Assembly (NCBI RefSeq): GCF_000705555.1
Contig: NZ_JMQN01000063.1
Span: forward strand, 58,360 to 122,359
DNA: 64,000 nucleotides
Reading direction: 5' to 3'
DNA from: Marinobacterium lacunae
Lineage (GTDB): Bacteria; Pseudomonadota; Gammaproteobacteria; Pseudomonadales; Balneatricaceae
Below the pieces are notes generated by a model, which ran no database searches, was not told the DNA's origin, and saw only the letters and a list, made by a program, of their open reading frames with translations. A program made the translations under genes and the position numbers. Positions 1-9,895 of this stretch are shown here, in pieces. Each line of letters begins with the position of its first letter. The first letter of the stretch is position 1.

Positions 1-200
1 TTCACTATTCGACGCGGATCGAGATAGCCAGCCAACGGGTCTTCACCTAAATAGTAGGCTTCATCCGCACGTTTCACGTGCAGCGAGTACCGATCCGGCT
101 CGGTATAGATCGCCACCGAACGGATATTCATCTCTGCGCAGGCCCGTACTATACGGACCGCGATTTCACCGCGGTTGGCAATCAGGATCTTTTTCAACAT
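1..200 (-). CDS. pycA: Biotin carboxylase subunit, pyruvate-carboxylase type (5' part only)
   Basis: Only the first 66 codons are in the window; the rest lies beyond base 1. The N-terminus carries the biotin-carboxylase signature [19 protein letters not shown] followed by [20 protein letters not shown], the ATP-grasp N-domain that carboxylates biotin at the cost of ATP. AGGGAG lies about 8 nt before the ATG. The gene is divergent from a LysR regulator, as I recall for the Pseudomonas pyruvate carboxylase subunit A locus, so anaplerotic pyruvate carboxylase is the preferred reading. Acetyl-CoA or propionyl-CoA carboxylase subunits share this N-terminus and cannot be excluded from the fragment. 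Confidence 0.8.
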   Translation of the reverse strand, partial: MLKKILIANRGEIAVRIVRACAEMNIRSVAIYTEPDRYSLHVKRADEAYYLGEDPLAGYLDPRRIV

Positions 201-287
201 GGATCTTCTCCCTGAAGAGTGCATCGATCAGACCAATTCACACTAGATCACTCGGAGAAAAACTATAAATTGATATTTTTTCTGCTT

Positions 288-309
288 GTTATAAGGTTTT
301 ACTTATAAC
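288..309. promoter_or_regulatory. Perfect inverted repeat, candidate LysR operator
   Basis: GTTATAAG-N6-CTTATAAC is a perfect 8-bp dyad in the 153-bp divergent region between the biotin carboxylase gene and the LysR gene. It contains the T-N11-A spacing typical of LysR boxes and lies 45-66 bp before the LysR start. Binding by the adjacent regulator is inferred from position only. Confidence 0.5.
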
Positions 310-353
310 TAGGAATTAGCACTCTATTTCAATCAGTTACGAATGGATACCTC

Positions 354-1307
354 ATGCCTTACACGCTAAATCAATTACTTAACAGGTTATCCTTTCGTCA
401 GCTACAGGTGTTTCGCACCGTCTATGTCCGACAAAACTACAGCCGGGCGGCAGAGGAACTGGGGCTGACCCAACCGGCTGTCAGCGCCCAGATCAGACAA
501 CTAGAGCAGACTCTGGGCCAACCGGTATTTGAGTATGTAGGCAAGCAGCTCTATGTCACCGCCGCGGGTGAGCAACTGATGTTGGCGGTGCGAGCCATAT
601 TTGCCGATCTTGAGCGTCTTCAGATGGAGCTGGCTGAGCTTCAGGGACAGGTGCGGGGCGAATTACGCCTTGCCGCCGTCAGCACCGCTCAATATGTGGT
701 GCCCTACCTGCTGGAAGGCTTTTTGAAGCAGTATCCACAGATTGAGGTACGCCTACGGGTGGTCAATCGTGCCCAAGCCGTCGAGCGACTAAACGAGAAC
801 CGGGACGATCTCGTCATAATGGGTATGGTGCCAGATTCCAGAAGCCTATCCAGCATGCCGTTTCTCGACAATGAGATGGTACCGGTGGTGCGTGCAGACG
901 ACCCTCTTCTGCATCAGGCGAACCTGACTCCTCAGGGGTTTCTCGATGCAGGCCTGCTGATCAGAGAGCCCGGTTCTGGCACCCGACACGCGCTGGAAGA
1001 CTGGTGTTCACGTCGGCGGCTGAGCCTGAAACCGAAGATGGAACTAGGCTCAAACGCGGCCATAAGACACGGCATTATTGCCGGGCTAGGCGTCGCTGTT
1101 CTACCGAAACTCAGTATCAGCGCCGAGCTACGACTGGGCGAGCTGGCCATACCCGATCTAGACGGTTTTCCACTTCGCCGCTCCTGGTGCACAGTCTATC
1201 CGTCATCTAAGCACCCAACCCCCGTTATGCAGGCGTTTCTCGACTACGTGCGCAACAACCTCAACTCACATTACAGTCGGATATATGGCGATATTGCCAA
1301 TCGTTAG
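354..1307 (+). CDS. LysR-family regulator divergent from biotin carboxylase
   Basis: A 317-aa LysR-type regulator. The N-terminal winged helix (about residues 14-75) contains SRAAEELGLTQPAVSAQIRQ, and a periplasmic-binding-like effector domain fills about residues 95-305. Length is normal for the family. It is transcribed away from the pyruvate-carboxylase-type biotin carboxylase gene, the layout of the regulator usually called PycR in Pseudomonas, so it probably controls that carboxylase and itself. The effector is unknown. A perfect dyad 45 bp upstream is a likely operator. The family is certain; the target is inference from neighbourhood. Confidence 0.88.
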   Translation: MPYTLNQLLNRLSFRQLQVFRTVYVRQNYSRAAEELGLTQPAVSAQIRQLEQTLGQPVFEYVGKQLYVTAAGEQLMLAVRAIFADLERLQMELAELQGQVRGELRLAAVSTAQYVVPYLLEGFLKQYPQIEVRLRVVNRAQAVERLNENRDDLVIMGMVPDSRSLSSMPFLDNEMVPVVRADDPLLHQANLTPQGFLDAGLLIREPGSGTRHALEDWCSRRRLSLKPKMELGSNAAIRHGIIAGLGVAVLPKLSISAELRLGELAIPDLDGFPLRRSWCTVYPSSKHPTPVMQAFLDYVRNNLNSHYSRIYGDIANR

Positions 1308-1483
1308 TCGATCATCCAAACCGTCACAACACCTTTACCGGCACTAAACCACGTCTGCGTTAAACTCCTCCGATCAACTCCCTGAGGGTCATTGTCGGTT
1401 TGACAGCCACAAGGATCACGTCTAATTTCAGCTAATCCCCAACGCGAAGTAGGGGTTCTCCAGGGAGAGGAGCACAGCCTGAT

Positions 1484-1996
1484 ATGGATACAACAATTAA
1501 AAAAGTGGTGCTTGGCGCCGTCATCTGTGTCGGCGGGTTCAAATCGATCAGTACGTTGATCGATGCCATCACCCCCCAAAACACTCAGGAAAACATCGCG
1601 GTGATTCAGAACGCGCGGGACACCGGCGTCTCCCAGGATCAGCTCGATGCAATTCTTCAGGGTGCTGACCCAACAGAGGTATTCGCGCCAACCGCCGCCG
1701 GCAACACCCCCTTGCCCTGCACACGGGGCGAGATCGAACTTGCCGACGGGGTCAACCCGGAGATGCAGGGCCATGAGTTCGTCTCAACCCAGATTAATGA
1801 TCGCACCTACATCAAGGTGATGCCGTTCGAGCGCCGCTTTCTGGTCCAGCGCTCATATCAAAGTGTGAGCGCGACCGAGTACGCACAGATCCCAACCAAC
1901 GCCGAGCGACAACTTCAGGATGCTATCGCAAAAGTAGACAACTGCGAGCATCGCACGCTCTACCTGTCATCGGTTGCCGTTGCGTCCGAGCCCTAA
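1484..1996 (+). CDS. Hypothetical membrane-anchored protein
   Basis: 170 aa, not recognised. Residues about 6-26 form one hydrophobic segment after a short basic N-terminus, suggesting an uncleaved inner-membrane anchor or signal peptide, with the rest probably periplasmic. Cys residues occur in PCTRGEIELAD and near the C-terminus (DNCEHRT), so a disulfide is possible. GGAGAGGAG lies upstream of the ATG at slightly long spacing. It stands alone between the LysR gene and the 3' end of tamB, which is convergent with it. No function can be assigned. Confidence 0.6.
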   Translation: MDTTIKKVVLGAVICVGGFKSISTLIDAITPQNTQENIAVIQNARDTGVSQDQLDAILQGADPTEVFAPTAAGNTPLPCTRGEIELADGVNPEMQGHEFVSTQINDRTYIKVMPFERRFLVQRSYQSVSATEYAQIPTNAERQLQDAIAKVDNCEHRTLYLSSVAVASEP

Positions 1997-2005
1997 GCCT
2001 CCGGT

Positions 2006-5000
2006 TCAGCGCTCAAAACTGTAGATCAGATCACCGCCGCTGCCCTCGCTACTGGTTTCCGTTTCCAGCGACAGGCGTTTACTGAGCTGGTATCGCATCA
2101 GGAAGGTATTCACGGGGTTTATCAACCCGAGGCCATACTTGATATACAGATCCGGCGACAGGTATTTGCCGATGTAGAACGAGGTCTCATCTGCGGTTTC
2201 GCCTGAGGCGAAACCGATCTCGTCCACATTCAACGACTGACCAATTTTTTCGGTGATGCTGGTGCCCCCTTTGGCACCGAGGGAAAGCGCCAGTTTCATC
2301 AGCATCTGCTGCTCCCCTGCCGATGCACTGTCCGGCGCACGGCCCAGCACGAGATAGGACAGTATGCGATTGTCCGGCATCGCCGGCGATGAGGTCAGAC
2401 GCAGATCCGGTTTACGCAGCGTCCCACTGACCAGCGCCCCCACCACCACGTCATCCACCTCACGCTCCACCCGCAGATCCAACCCCGGATTACTCAACGG
2501 GCCACCGGTAAAAACGACGTTGCCGCGACTGATATTCAGATCCTGTCCGTAAAGTCGGTATTGGCCGCTCACCACACCGACACTACCCGTCCCCCGGGCA
2601 AGACCCTGCCCTTGCTGCTGAAGGTTCAATGCACCCGCCAACCGGCCGTCGAAGCCGAAGGCATCGACACGAACCGCGTCACCAAACTCAACCCGCAGGT
2701 CCACATCCAGTTCGGGCCCCCTGGCCGCTTGCGCCCCTGTGGCATCCTGCACGACAAGGTCCGGTGACGCGCTCACGGCGCTCTGCTCAATCTTCGGCGT
2801 CTGAATCAGCGCCTCCGGTATTGTCAGATCACCGCGAACTTTGATTCGCGCAGGCGAGAGCGCCAGTTGCAGGTCCGGTGAGACCAACACTTGCACCTGT
2901 GCAGTATTGACCGCCTCAAACCCGGCGCCGCTGATCTGCAGCTCGGCGAGCTGTTCCGCGGGCTGCACACGCCCTTTAACGGCCAACTCACCCTCACCCG
3001 ATCGCGCTTGCGCATTGACGCGCATCTGGCCAGGATGCTGTGGATCGTCCTCTACCTTGAGCTGAATATTGGTGACCCGGATTCCAGCTGAGGGCACCTC
3101 TATATCACCCTCGGCAACAGACAACTGCCCGGTGATATCAGGCTCAGCCAGCGTACCCGCCACCTTCAATTGTGCATTCGCAGTCCCCTGCTGAATCTGA
3201 AGCGTGGGCACAAGCAACGACAGGGGGCGCAACTGTTCTAGCCTCGCCTCTATGCCACCGCGCAAACGTTGAGCACCTGAGAGGTCTGACACATCCAGCT
3301 GACCACGGACAACACCATCGAATGGATCCAGACGCAGATCGATCTTTGCCTGCGCGCTCTTTTCATCACCGCTGACGGTCACACGGCTTCGATCAAGCGT
3401 CAGATTCAGATCCGAATCGGGCAGACTCAAACCGGCACTGGGTAGTAGCACTTGCGCCTCATATTGACGGCGCTGGCCACGCGCACTGAACCGAGCCTCA
3501 GCATTGACGATTCCACTGATGCGAGTCGGGTCCGGGATGAACGGTTCCAGAAGCGCCAGCGACAGGGATTGGACATCAAGACGGGCTTCGGTATCAGCCC
3601 CCTGGCTGCGCCCCTCCAAACACGCTGCGCCTTCAATCGCTTGCGGTATCAGGCAAAGTCGTGACAACTCATAGCCTTTGGGGCTGGCGGCAATCGTCGC
3701 CGCTGACTTGAGCCCCCAATGCCCGGCGTGTGGATTATCGATATCAAGGCGTGTAATTCGCCCCGCCCACTGCCAGTTAACGGGAGTTTTCTGAAGATCG
3801 GTTTGCAGCCGCCCATCTGCGCGCAGCGCAAGATCGGCCAACCCCTTCGCCTGAGCGTCCAGCGCAATATTCAACGCTTTGTCCGTGCCATCAATATTCA
3901 GTACGGCACTTTGAATCTGCTGGCCACCGGCCTCAATGCCTTTCGCCTCGATGTGGATATCCGCCGGCTGCCGCCAGTTGGGGTCAAAGCGAACCCGGCC
4001 ATCAAGACGGTCAAGCTGTGCACCTTCTACCCTCAAGCCCGCCACATCGATATCGGCATCGACAGACGGTAACGCGCGCGCACCCGACAACCGTCCTGCG
4101 CCCTTGATTCGACCCTGCGAGCCGGGCAGCAGGCGGCCCAGATCAGCCACATTTAACGTCCATTGCAGCGCCATCTGCTCAGCAATCTCGCCACTGGCTG
4201 TCAGTTGGGTGCCACCCCACTCCAAATTCAACTGATCCAGACGTACGACGGGCCCCATCATGCGCGCCACTCCCCCGCCCTTGAGCGGTTGCGATTGCAG
4301 ATTGCCGTCCAGCCGTTTGATCTGAAGCTCGGCTTCCAACTGCTCGGCCAGTTGCCCGCTGCTGTGCAGTTGGGTACTTACGCTGCCCGGCAGCTGTGGC
4401 CAAAACTGTCCCGGGTCCAGTTGGTCAGCGCTGAGATTGAGGTTCCAATCAAGCTGCGATTGCCAGCCGATATTACCCTCTATATCAACCTTCCCGCCCA
4501 AGGTTTCAGCGTGCAACGGCTCAAGACGTATACCCTCTAGACTGCCCTGAGCCTGCAGATTCAACTCGATGGGTGGAAAGTCCGGCCCGTTCAACCCAGT
4601 TGTCAACGTCAGTCGATAATCATCCAGCGAGCCGTCAAGACTCAGCTCGCCTTTTGCAGACCGCACAAGCGCAGTATCAACCAGTGGATAGCGTAGTGCC
4701 TGCCAGCTGAGCTTCGCCTTGAGCGTGCGTGCACCAAGAGGGTCATCAATACGGCCAACACCTTCCAATCGAGCCTCTCCCTGCTCCGGCGTCAAGGTGA
4801 GTCGCTCAATCTCGATTCGCTGAGTTGACGCCGACAGCCCGAGATCGAGCTGTGTCCGCTTCAACTCCGGCAAGGTTGCGAAGAGCGACAACTCCACCTC
4901 TGCCGACGAGAGATCCCCCTTGGCTGTGATCCGAGCCTCAGGATCAAGCGCCTGCATCTCCTGCGTTGGATCGGTCAGTATCTGGGATATCTCGACCTGA

Positions 5001-5827
5001 CTGACCGCCAGCTCAGCCTGCCATTGCGGCTGCGCGCTCAGCACCTGCTCCAACTGCCCCTTCAGGGAGGCGGTCACCGCGCCCTGCACCTGCTGCTCGA
5101 TAACCAAAGCCTTGAGATCGCCGCTAATACGCCCCTTGCCACTGACATTCATCACAGCCCCGTCATCAACACCTCCGCGTGGCACTCGTAACACCCATTG
5201 GGTGTCAACTCCAAGCGGGTAGTCATCGCGCAGATCAGCGCGTCCGTTGACACTGAGATCCGCCATCGGCGACTGCACGGACAGCCGTTCAAGTTCAACG
5301 GATTCTCCCCGCGCACTCAGTATCAACTCGGCGTTATCCACAAGGGTTTCGGGTTTATCGTTGTCTGCAGAAAAGACACGAACACGCGCCAGACGCAGAT
5401 CACGAATCTCGACGCCCAGGGGCAGCGTCACCTGACCGGGCAACTCGATCCCATCTGATCCCTCTGTCTGAACCGCCTCATCCGTCGGCTTCGGCAAGTG
5501 AAGATCGACAGGTCCGATCACCAGCTGCCGAATCAGCAATTCACCCGATAGCAGTCCTGAGGCATCCCACTCAAGCAGCAAGGACTCACCGTCAATCGCC
5601 AGATCGCCCGCCTGATAATGAATGCCGGTCAGCTGCATTTGATCGATCAGTCGCCCCGATACCGTCTCGATCCGAAGGCTGCCCGGCGCATAGGCGATCG
5701 CGCGCCCCGCCAGCCAACGCGTGCCGGACTCCGTAGCCACACTCCACCCGAGAACGCTCAGGATCAGCAACAGCAGCACTAGCAGGACCAAAAGTGCATA
5801 GCGCAGATAGCGCTTGAACATAGGCAT
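2006..5827 (-). CDS. tamB: Translocation and assembly module inner-membrane protein TamB
   Basis: About 1273 aa. An N-terminal transmembrane anchor (roughly residues 5-30, very Leu-rich) is followed by a long run of beta-rich AsmA/TamB-type repeats and the conserved C-terminal DUF490/TamB domain ending in YQLSKRLSLETETSSEG. TamB spans the periplasm and works with the Omp85 protein TamA, in outer-membrane protein assembly and, as more recent work on this family indicates, in phospholipid transport. I place the start at the ATG at 5827 because its A is the last base of the tamA stop (TGATG), implying translational coupling; an upstream TTG would also be open. Length matches E. coli TamB (about 1259 aa). 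Confidence 0.94.
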   Translation of the reverse strand: MPMFKRYLRYALLVLLVLLLLILSVLGWSVATESGTRWLAGRAIAYAPGSLRIETVSGRLIDQMQLTGIHYQAGDLAIDGESLLLEWDASGLLSGELLIRQLVIGPVDLHLPKPTDEAVQTEGSDGIELPGQVTLPLGVEIRDLRLARVRVFSADNDKPETLVDNAELILSARGESVELERLSVQSPMADLSVNGRADLRDDYPLGVDTQWVLRVPRGGVDDGAVMNVSGKGRISGDLKALVIEQQVQGAVTASLKGQLEQVLSAQPQWQAELAVSQVEISQILTDPTQEMQALDPEARITAKGDLSSAEVELSLFATLPELKRTQLDLGLSASTQRIEIERLTLTPEQGEARLEGVGRIDDPLGARTLKAKLSWQALRYPLVDTALVRSAKGELSLDGSLDDYRLTLTTGLNGPDFPPIELNLQAQGSLEGIRLEPLHAETLGGKVDIEGNIGWQSQLDWNLNLSADQLDPGQFWPQLPGSVSTQLHSSGQLAEQLEAELQIKRLDGNLQSQPLKGGGVARMMGPVVRLDQLNLEWGGTQLTASGEIAEQMALQWTLNVADLGRLLPGSQGRIKGAGRLSGARALPSVDADIDVAGLRVEGAQLDRLDGRVRFDPNWRQPADIHIEAKGIEAGGQQIQSAVLNIDGTDKALNIALDAQAKGLADLALRADGRLQTDLQKTPVNWQWAGRITRLDIDNPHAGHWGLKSAATIAASPKGYELSRLCLIPQAIEGAACLEGRSQGADTEARLDVQSLSLALLEPFIPDPTRISGIVNAEARFSARGQRRQYEAQVLLPSAGLSLPDSDLNLTLDRSRVTVSGDEKSAQAKIDLRLDPFDGVVRGQLDVSDLSGAQRLRGGIEARLEQLRPLSLLVPTLQIQQGTANAQLKVAGTLAEPDITGQLSVAEGDIEVPSAGIRVTNIQLKVEDDPQHPGQMRVNAQARSGEGELAVKGRVQPAEQLAELQISGAGFEAVNTAQVQVLVSPDLQLALSPARIKVRGDLTIPEALIQTPKIEQSAVSASPDLVVQDATGAQAARGPELDVDLRVEFGDAVRVDAFGFDGRLAGALNLQQQGQGLARGTGSVGVVSGQYRLYGQDLNISRGNVVFTGGPLSNPGLDLRVEREVDDVVVGALVSGTLRKPDLRLTSSPAMPDNRILSYLVLGRAPDSASAGEQQMLMKLALSLGAKGGTSITEKIGQSLNVDEIGFASGETADETSFYIGKYLSPDLYIKYGLGLINPVNTFLMRYQLSKRLSLETETSSEGSGGDLIYSFER

Positions 5828-7650
5828 CAAAGATCAGGCCCCAGGGTGAAATGAATACGAAAGCCGCCATCCTCAACAGGGTGGGCAAGATCGACACGCA
5901 CAGGCCCTACGGGTGACTGCCAACGCCCTCCTACGCCGATACTGTTTTTCAGTGGCGTATCCAGTGAATCGAAGGCATTACCGCTATCCCAGAAAACAGC
6001 GGCCCGCCACTGGGGCGCCACGCGGTAATCCATCTCCAGACTGCCCGCCAGCAGATAGCGTCCACCACGCACTTCGCCTTCGTTATCCTCAGGTCCCAAC
6101 TCTTTGTAGTCATACCCGCGCACGCTATTATCACCCCCGGCGAAGAACCGGCGTGATGCAGGCATAAGTCCGAAGTCAGTGGCAGCTGTCGCGCCGATAT
6201 CAGCCCGCGCCAATACCCGCAGATCGTCTGTCAGACTGTAAACGGCCTTGCCGCTGACCTGTGTTTGCACAAAGCTCGTGTCGGAGAGCAGGCTTTCAGC
6301 GGCCCCCGATAAATCAATACTCAGGCGGTAGCCACGCGAAGGGTTCAAACGGTTGTCGGTGGAGACTATCGACCACCCGCCTTCTGGCACCAGCAGCATG
6401 GTGCTTTGCTCATCATCACCGAAGCGGAAGGTCTCCTGCTCCAGCCCCAAGCCCCAGTGCCAGCTCTGGTTGCCTCGTGCACGCTGATCCTGCGCACCGA
6501 CAGCCCAGGTTTCGGAGTCCGTACTGTCGGTCTGCTCCTGCTCATAGGACGCCCGCCCCTGGTACGTATCGGTGACCGGATTACGCCCCGGGATTTCGTA
6601 GTTGAACAGCAGCGTATTCGTCACCTCCGACAGCCGAAGGATCGACTCCATGCGATGCCCACGATCATTCACCCAACGACGTCGCTGGCTGGCACTCATG
6701 CGTGCGCCGGTATCGGTGCCGTAGCCTGCACCAAAGCGGTAAGCGGTGCGCTTGTTAGACGTCAGGTAAACCTCTACCGGTATCGCCCGATCTTCATCGG
6801 CCTCATCCCAGAGCGGCTGAACTTCGACGCCGCTGAAATAGCCACTATCGACAAGCCCCCGCTGCATCTCAAGCAGTTGATCGGTGGCGACAGGGTCCCC
6901 CGTTTCCAGCGTACTGTATCGCGCTAGTAACGCCTCACGCACTGGCGCATCGCTGAAACGTATTTCACGCAGGCGATAGAGCGGGCCGGTATCAAGTGCC
7001 AGTCGAATATCGGCACTGTTATCCGGCGCATCGACGACAATTTGGGCCTGAGTGAAGCGGGCATCGTAATAACCAAGCCCCGCCGCACGCTCAAGCACCT
7101 CAGCCTTTATGGCGTCATACGCCTGTTGATCCAGCGGCGCCCCCACTTGTAACGCTGGGCGGGACTGCCACCTAGTGAGCGACGGATCATCGGCCCCCTC
7201 GCCGGTGACGCTCAACTCCTGGCGGCGTACACGCGCCCGGGGCCCGGCATCAATGTGATAGATCGCACGCCAACCGGTAGCGGTTTGCTCAAGCTCAGAC
7301 TCGACGTGACTGTTGAAATACCCCAGCGGTGTAAGACCGGCACTGACCTCCTTCGCGGCCTGCCCGTGGAGGTAACGAATACGGCTTACACTCGGAAGCG
7401 ACTCATCGCCGACCAGGCGCGACAGCGACAGATGAGCACGTACATTGCTTTCCAGATCACCTTCGATCCCTTTGATCACCACCTCCAGCTCATCAGCCGC
7501 CTGGGCTAGTGGAGCCAACGCAGAGCCGAACAACAGGAGAACCAGCGTTGCGCTGGTAACAGTAAGCTTTGAACCTGTCCCCCGAACGAACTGAACCGTG
7601 GACAAGATGGCACACAAAAACATCAGCAGTAACTGATCCTTGGTCAACAT
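5827..7650 (-). CDS. tamA: Translocation and assembly module outer-membrane protein TamA
   Basis: An Omp85-family protein of up to 607 aa. After a signal peptide (hydrophobic VLLLFGSALAPLAQA, cleavage probably before ADELEV) come three POTRA-like domains (about residues 50-290) and a 16-strand surface-antigen barrel with RRFFAGGDNSVRGYDYKELG, the conserved RGY motif of the lid-lock region. It partners TamB, which begins at its stop codon. The start is uncertain: the signal sequence is unusually long from this ATG, and a second ATG nine codons later, or a TTG further on, would give a more usual leader. No strong ribosome site decides it. Confidence 0.93.
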   Translation of the reverse strand: MLTKDQLLLMFLCAILSTVQFVRGTGSKLTVTSATLVLLLFGSALAPLAQAADELEVVIKGIEGDLESNVRAHLSLSRLVGDESLPSVSRIRYLHGQAAKEVSAGLTPLGYFNSHVESELEQTATGWRAIYHIDAGPRARVRRQELSVTGEGADDPSLTRWQSRPALQVGAPLDQQAYDAIKAEVLERAAGLGYYDARFTQAQIVVDAPDNSADIRLALDTGPLYRLREIRFSDAPVREALLARYSTLETGDPVATDQLLEMQRGLVDSGYFSGVEVQPLWDEADEDRAIPVEVYLTSNKRTAYRFGAGYGTDTGARMSASQRRRWVNDRGHRMESILRLSEVTNTLLFNYEIPGRNPVTDTYQGRASYEQEQTDSTDSETWAVGAQDQRARGNQSWHWGLGLEQETFRFGDDEQSTMLLVPEGGWSIVSTDNRLNPSRGYRLSIDLSGAAESLLSDTSFVQTQVSGKAVYSLTDDLRVLARADIGATAATDFGLMPASRRFFAGGDNSVRGYDYKELGPEDNEGEVRGGRYLLAGSLEMDYRVAPQWRAAVFWDSGNAFDSLDTPLKNSIGVGGRWQSPVGPVRVDLAHPVEDGGFRIHFTLGPDL

Positions 7651-7719
7651 TGCGAGAACAGAGAGCGGACTGAAACCAGCTGCGCTACCGCCCCTTATAC
7701 GTTATCGGTCGCCTATCGA

Positions 7720-9726
7720 TCAAACGCCGATCACAGTGGAAGAACCGGCCGACTCCACCCTGTTTCGACCCAGAGACTTGGCTTTATACAGCGCCGAATC
7801 GGCTCGGTTATAGATGGTTTTGAAATCTTCACCGGTCTTTAGCTGCGCTATGCCCGCACTGATCGTGATCCGCACATCGCCGCTGAGCGTCTCTATCTTC
7901 GTGTTAGACACGCAGCTCCGCAGGCGTTCCGCGACGATCGCCGCCTCATGCTCCTGGGTTTCCGGCATCAGAATCGCGAACTCTTCCCCCCCCAACCGCG
8001 CAAACAGATCAGTCGTACGCAACAATCCTTGGACAATCTCAGCAATGCGCTTCAGCGTTTCGTCGCCGGCATGATGACCATAAGAGTCGTTAACGCGCTT
8101 AAAGAGATCCAGATCCACCAGAATCAACGCCAGAGGACGTCGATAACGGTGAGCCCGGTTGATCTCGTCATCCACAGCAGCGGTGAAATAGCCCCGACTT
8201 CTCGCCCCAGTTAACGAATCGGTTGTTGCCAGTGCGGTTAACTTCTTGACGGCGCGGTCCTCGGCGATGGAACTGCCCACCCAGCGCCCTAACATGCGAA
8301 CGAATTCTCGATCACTGTCATCGAACTCCTGCGCATAGGGTTTGGTCGAGTAAAACCCCAGCGCACCGTAGAGCGTATCGTCAATCCAGATCGATGTACC
8401 GATAAAACACTCATGTTCGAATACTTCATTGCTCAGCAGACTGGCGCTATGGGACTGGCTACCTCTACGAATAATGACCACATCGTGACTGTTAAACATG
8501 TCGCGGGAATGGTGGGCGGGGAGCTCCAGCTCATCCCCCTCTTTCAGGTCGGTAAATACCGTGGAATAACATTTATCCACAACATAAGCGTTGTCGTACA
8601 GGGCTCCGACAACCCCCATCTCGACGCCCAGATGCTTACATCCCAGCTCCAGCGCCTTATAAAACTTGTCGCCCAGCTCGGCACCCGCTTGAATGGCGAT
8701 GGTATTCAGTGTCCTCAAGCTGTCGTTCGCCACCAGAAGGTGGGCCTTTAACAGATACTGAAGCCTTACGGCCCGGGCAAGCCAGGCGCCGGCAGCGAAC
8801 AGCAGAACGGACACGACGGCCGCTCCCCATTTGTAGTGCAGCCAGAGCCGTTCGTGCTCCGCGAAGACGGCTTCGGTCGCTTTCGTCACCGCAACGACCA
8901 TCGGATACTCATTCATCTGTCTGTAGCTGATACGGCGCTTAACGCCATCAATTACACTGACAGCCTGGAAATTGCCCACATCGGCCGCATCGGCATTCAT
9001 AAAAGGCCGATCACTGGGCACAACCTTGCCAATGGCGCTTTCATCCAGCTTCAGGTCTATCCCCCTGACACGCACGATGCCGTCGAGACCGATCAGCGCA
9101 ATGCTGCCGCCATCACCGAGGTCAAGAGAACCGAAAAAACCTGAGAAGTAACTTGGATTCAACGATATCACCAGGACACCACCGAAGTGGTCTCCATGCG
9201 TCAAGATCGGACGTGTCAACTGGATACTGTAGCGACCCGAGACCCTGCCCTTGACCGGTTTGCTGATATACAGCTCATCGGCACTGCGATCGCGATGCAC
9301 TCGAAAATGCTCACGGTCGCTGAGGTTCACAGGGGCGGCATTAGGATCGAGGTTAGAGTAGGCCAGTTTACCGTTCGCATCGATGACCGCTATCTGCACC
9401 AGCAGCGAATCATCATAGGCCGCCTGCATAATCCGCACCTTGGTTTCAAACTTCGAGCGGTCATCCACCCAAGCCTGACGCAACACCAATAGCACGGCAT
9501 CGATATTGTTGAACGTGCGAGCGACATGCTCTTCAAAGGTACGCGCGACACCAGCCGCATCGCTCCAGGCGTGTCGACTCACATCTTCGTAGTTCCGTCT
9601 CTGTTCGAATAACAACGCCGACCACAGCGCAACGATCAAGATCCCGGTAAGCGCCAGAATTGCGAGAGGATCGCTTTTGCGATGGGACTGAGGTGAACGA
9701 GACTGTACAGACATCTGAACATCCAT
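7720..9726 (-). CDS. Cache-GAF-GGDEF diguanylate cyclase
   Basis: 668 aa. Domain order: transmembrane helix (about 20-41), periplasmic double-Cache sensor (about 50-290), second helix (WGAAVVSVLLFAAGAWLARA), cytoplasmic GAF domain (about 350-490) and C-terminal GGDEF domain. The catalytic loop is GGEEF, preceded by RTTD five residues upstream, an intact inhibitory I-site, so it should make c-di-GMP from GTP with product feedback. The start was moved to the ATG at 9726, which has AAGAAG about 9 nt upstream; the reading frame is open 19 codons further. It is monocistronic, separated from gcvP by a terminator hairpin. Ligand unknown. Confidence 0.9.
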   Translation of the reverse strand: MDVQMSVQSRSPQSHRKSDPLAILALTGILIVALWSALLFEQRRNYEDVSRHAWSDAAGVARTFEEHVARTFNNIDAVLLVLRQAWVDDRSKFETKVRIMQAAYDDSLLVQIAVIDANGKLAYSNLDPNAAPVNLSDREHFRVHRDRSADELYISKPVKGRVSGRYSIQLTRPILTHGDHFGGVLVISLNPSYFSGFFGSLDLGDGGSIALIGLDGIVRVRGIDLKLDESAIGKVVPSDRPFMNADAADVGNFQAVSVIDGVKRRISYRQMNEYPMVVAVTKATEAVFAEHERLWLHYKWGAAVVSVLLFAAGAWLARAVRLQYLLKAHLLVANDSLRTLNTIAIQAGAELGDKFYKALELGCKHLGVEMGVVGALYDNAYVVDKCYSTVFTDLKEGDELELPAHHSRDMFNSHDVVIIRRGSQSHSASLLSNEVFEHECFIGTSIWIDDTLYGALGFYSTKPYAQEFDDSDREFVRMLGRWVGSSIAEDRAVKKLTALATTDSLTGARSRGYFTAAVDDEINRAHRYRRPLALILVDLDLFKRVNDSYGHHAGDETLKRIAEIVQGLLRTTDLFARLGGEEFAILMPETQEHEAAIVAERLRSCVSNTKIETLSGDVRITISAGIAQLKTGEDFKTIYNRADSALYKAKSLGRNRVESAGSSTVIGV

Positions 9727-9821
9727 TTTCAAGATCTTCTTGTACGCTGATGTTAAGTTATTGAGCGCGATACATGCACTCAAAATCGCACAGAACTACC
9801 CCTCGATTTTGCGAAAGACCA

Positions 9822-9852
9822 GAAAAAAGGCCCAGCATAACGCTGAGCCTTT
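9822..9852 (-). terminator. Rho-independent terminator after gcvP
   Basis: Read on the minus strand: GGCTCAGC, 5-nt loop, GCTGGGCC (one G-U pair), then six T. It lies about 45 bp beyond the gcvP stop codon and ends the sdaA-gcvH-gcvP transcription unit before the diguanylate cyclase gene. Confidence 0.85.
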
Positions 9853-9895
9853 GGTAAGGGTCGGTGGTCGAATCGCAGGGACTCAACTCGGATAA

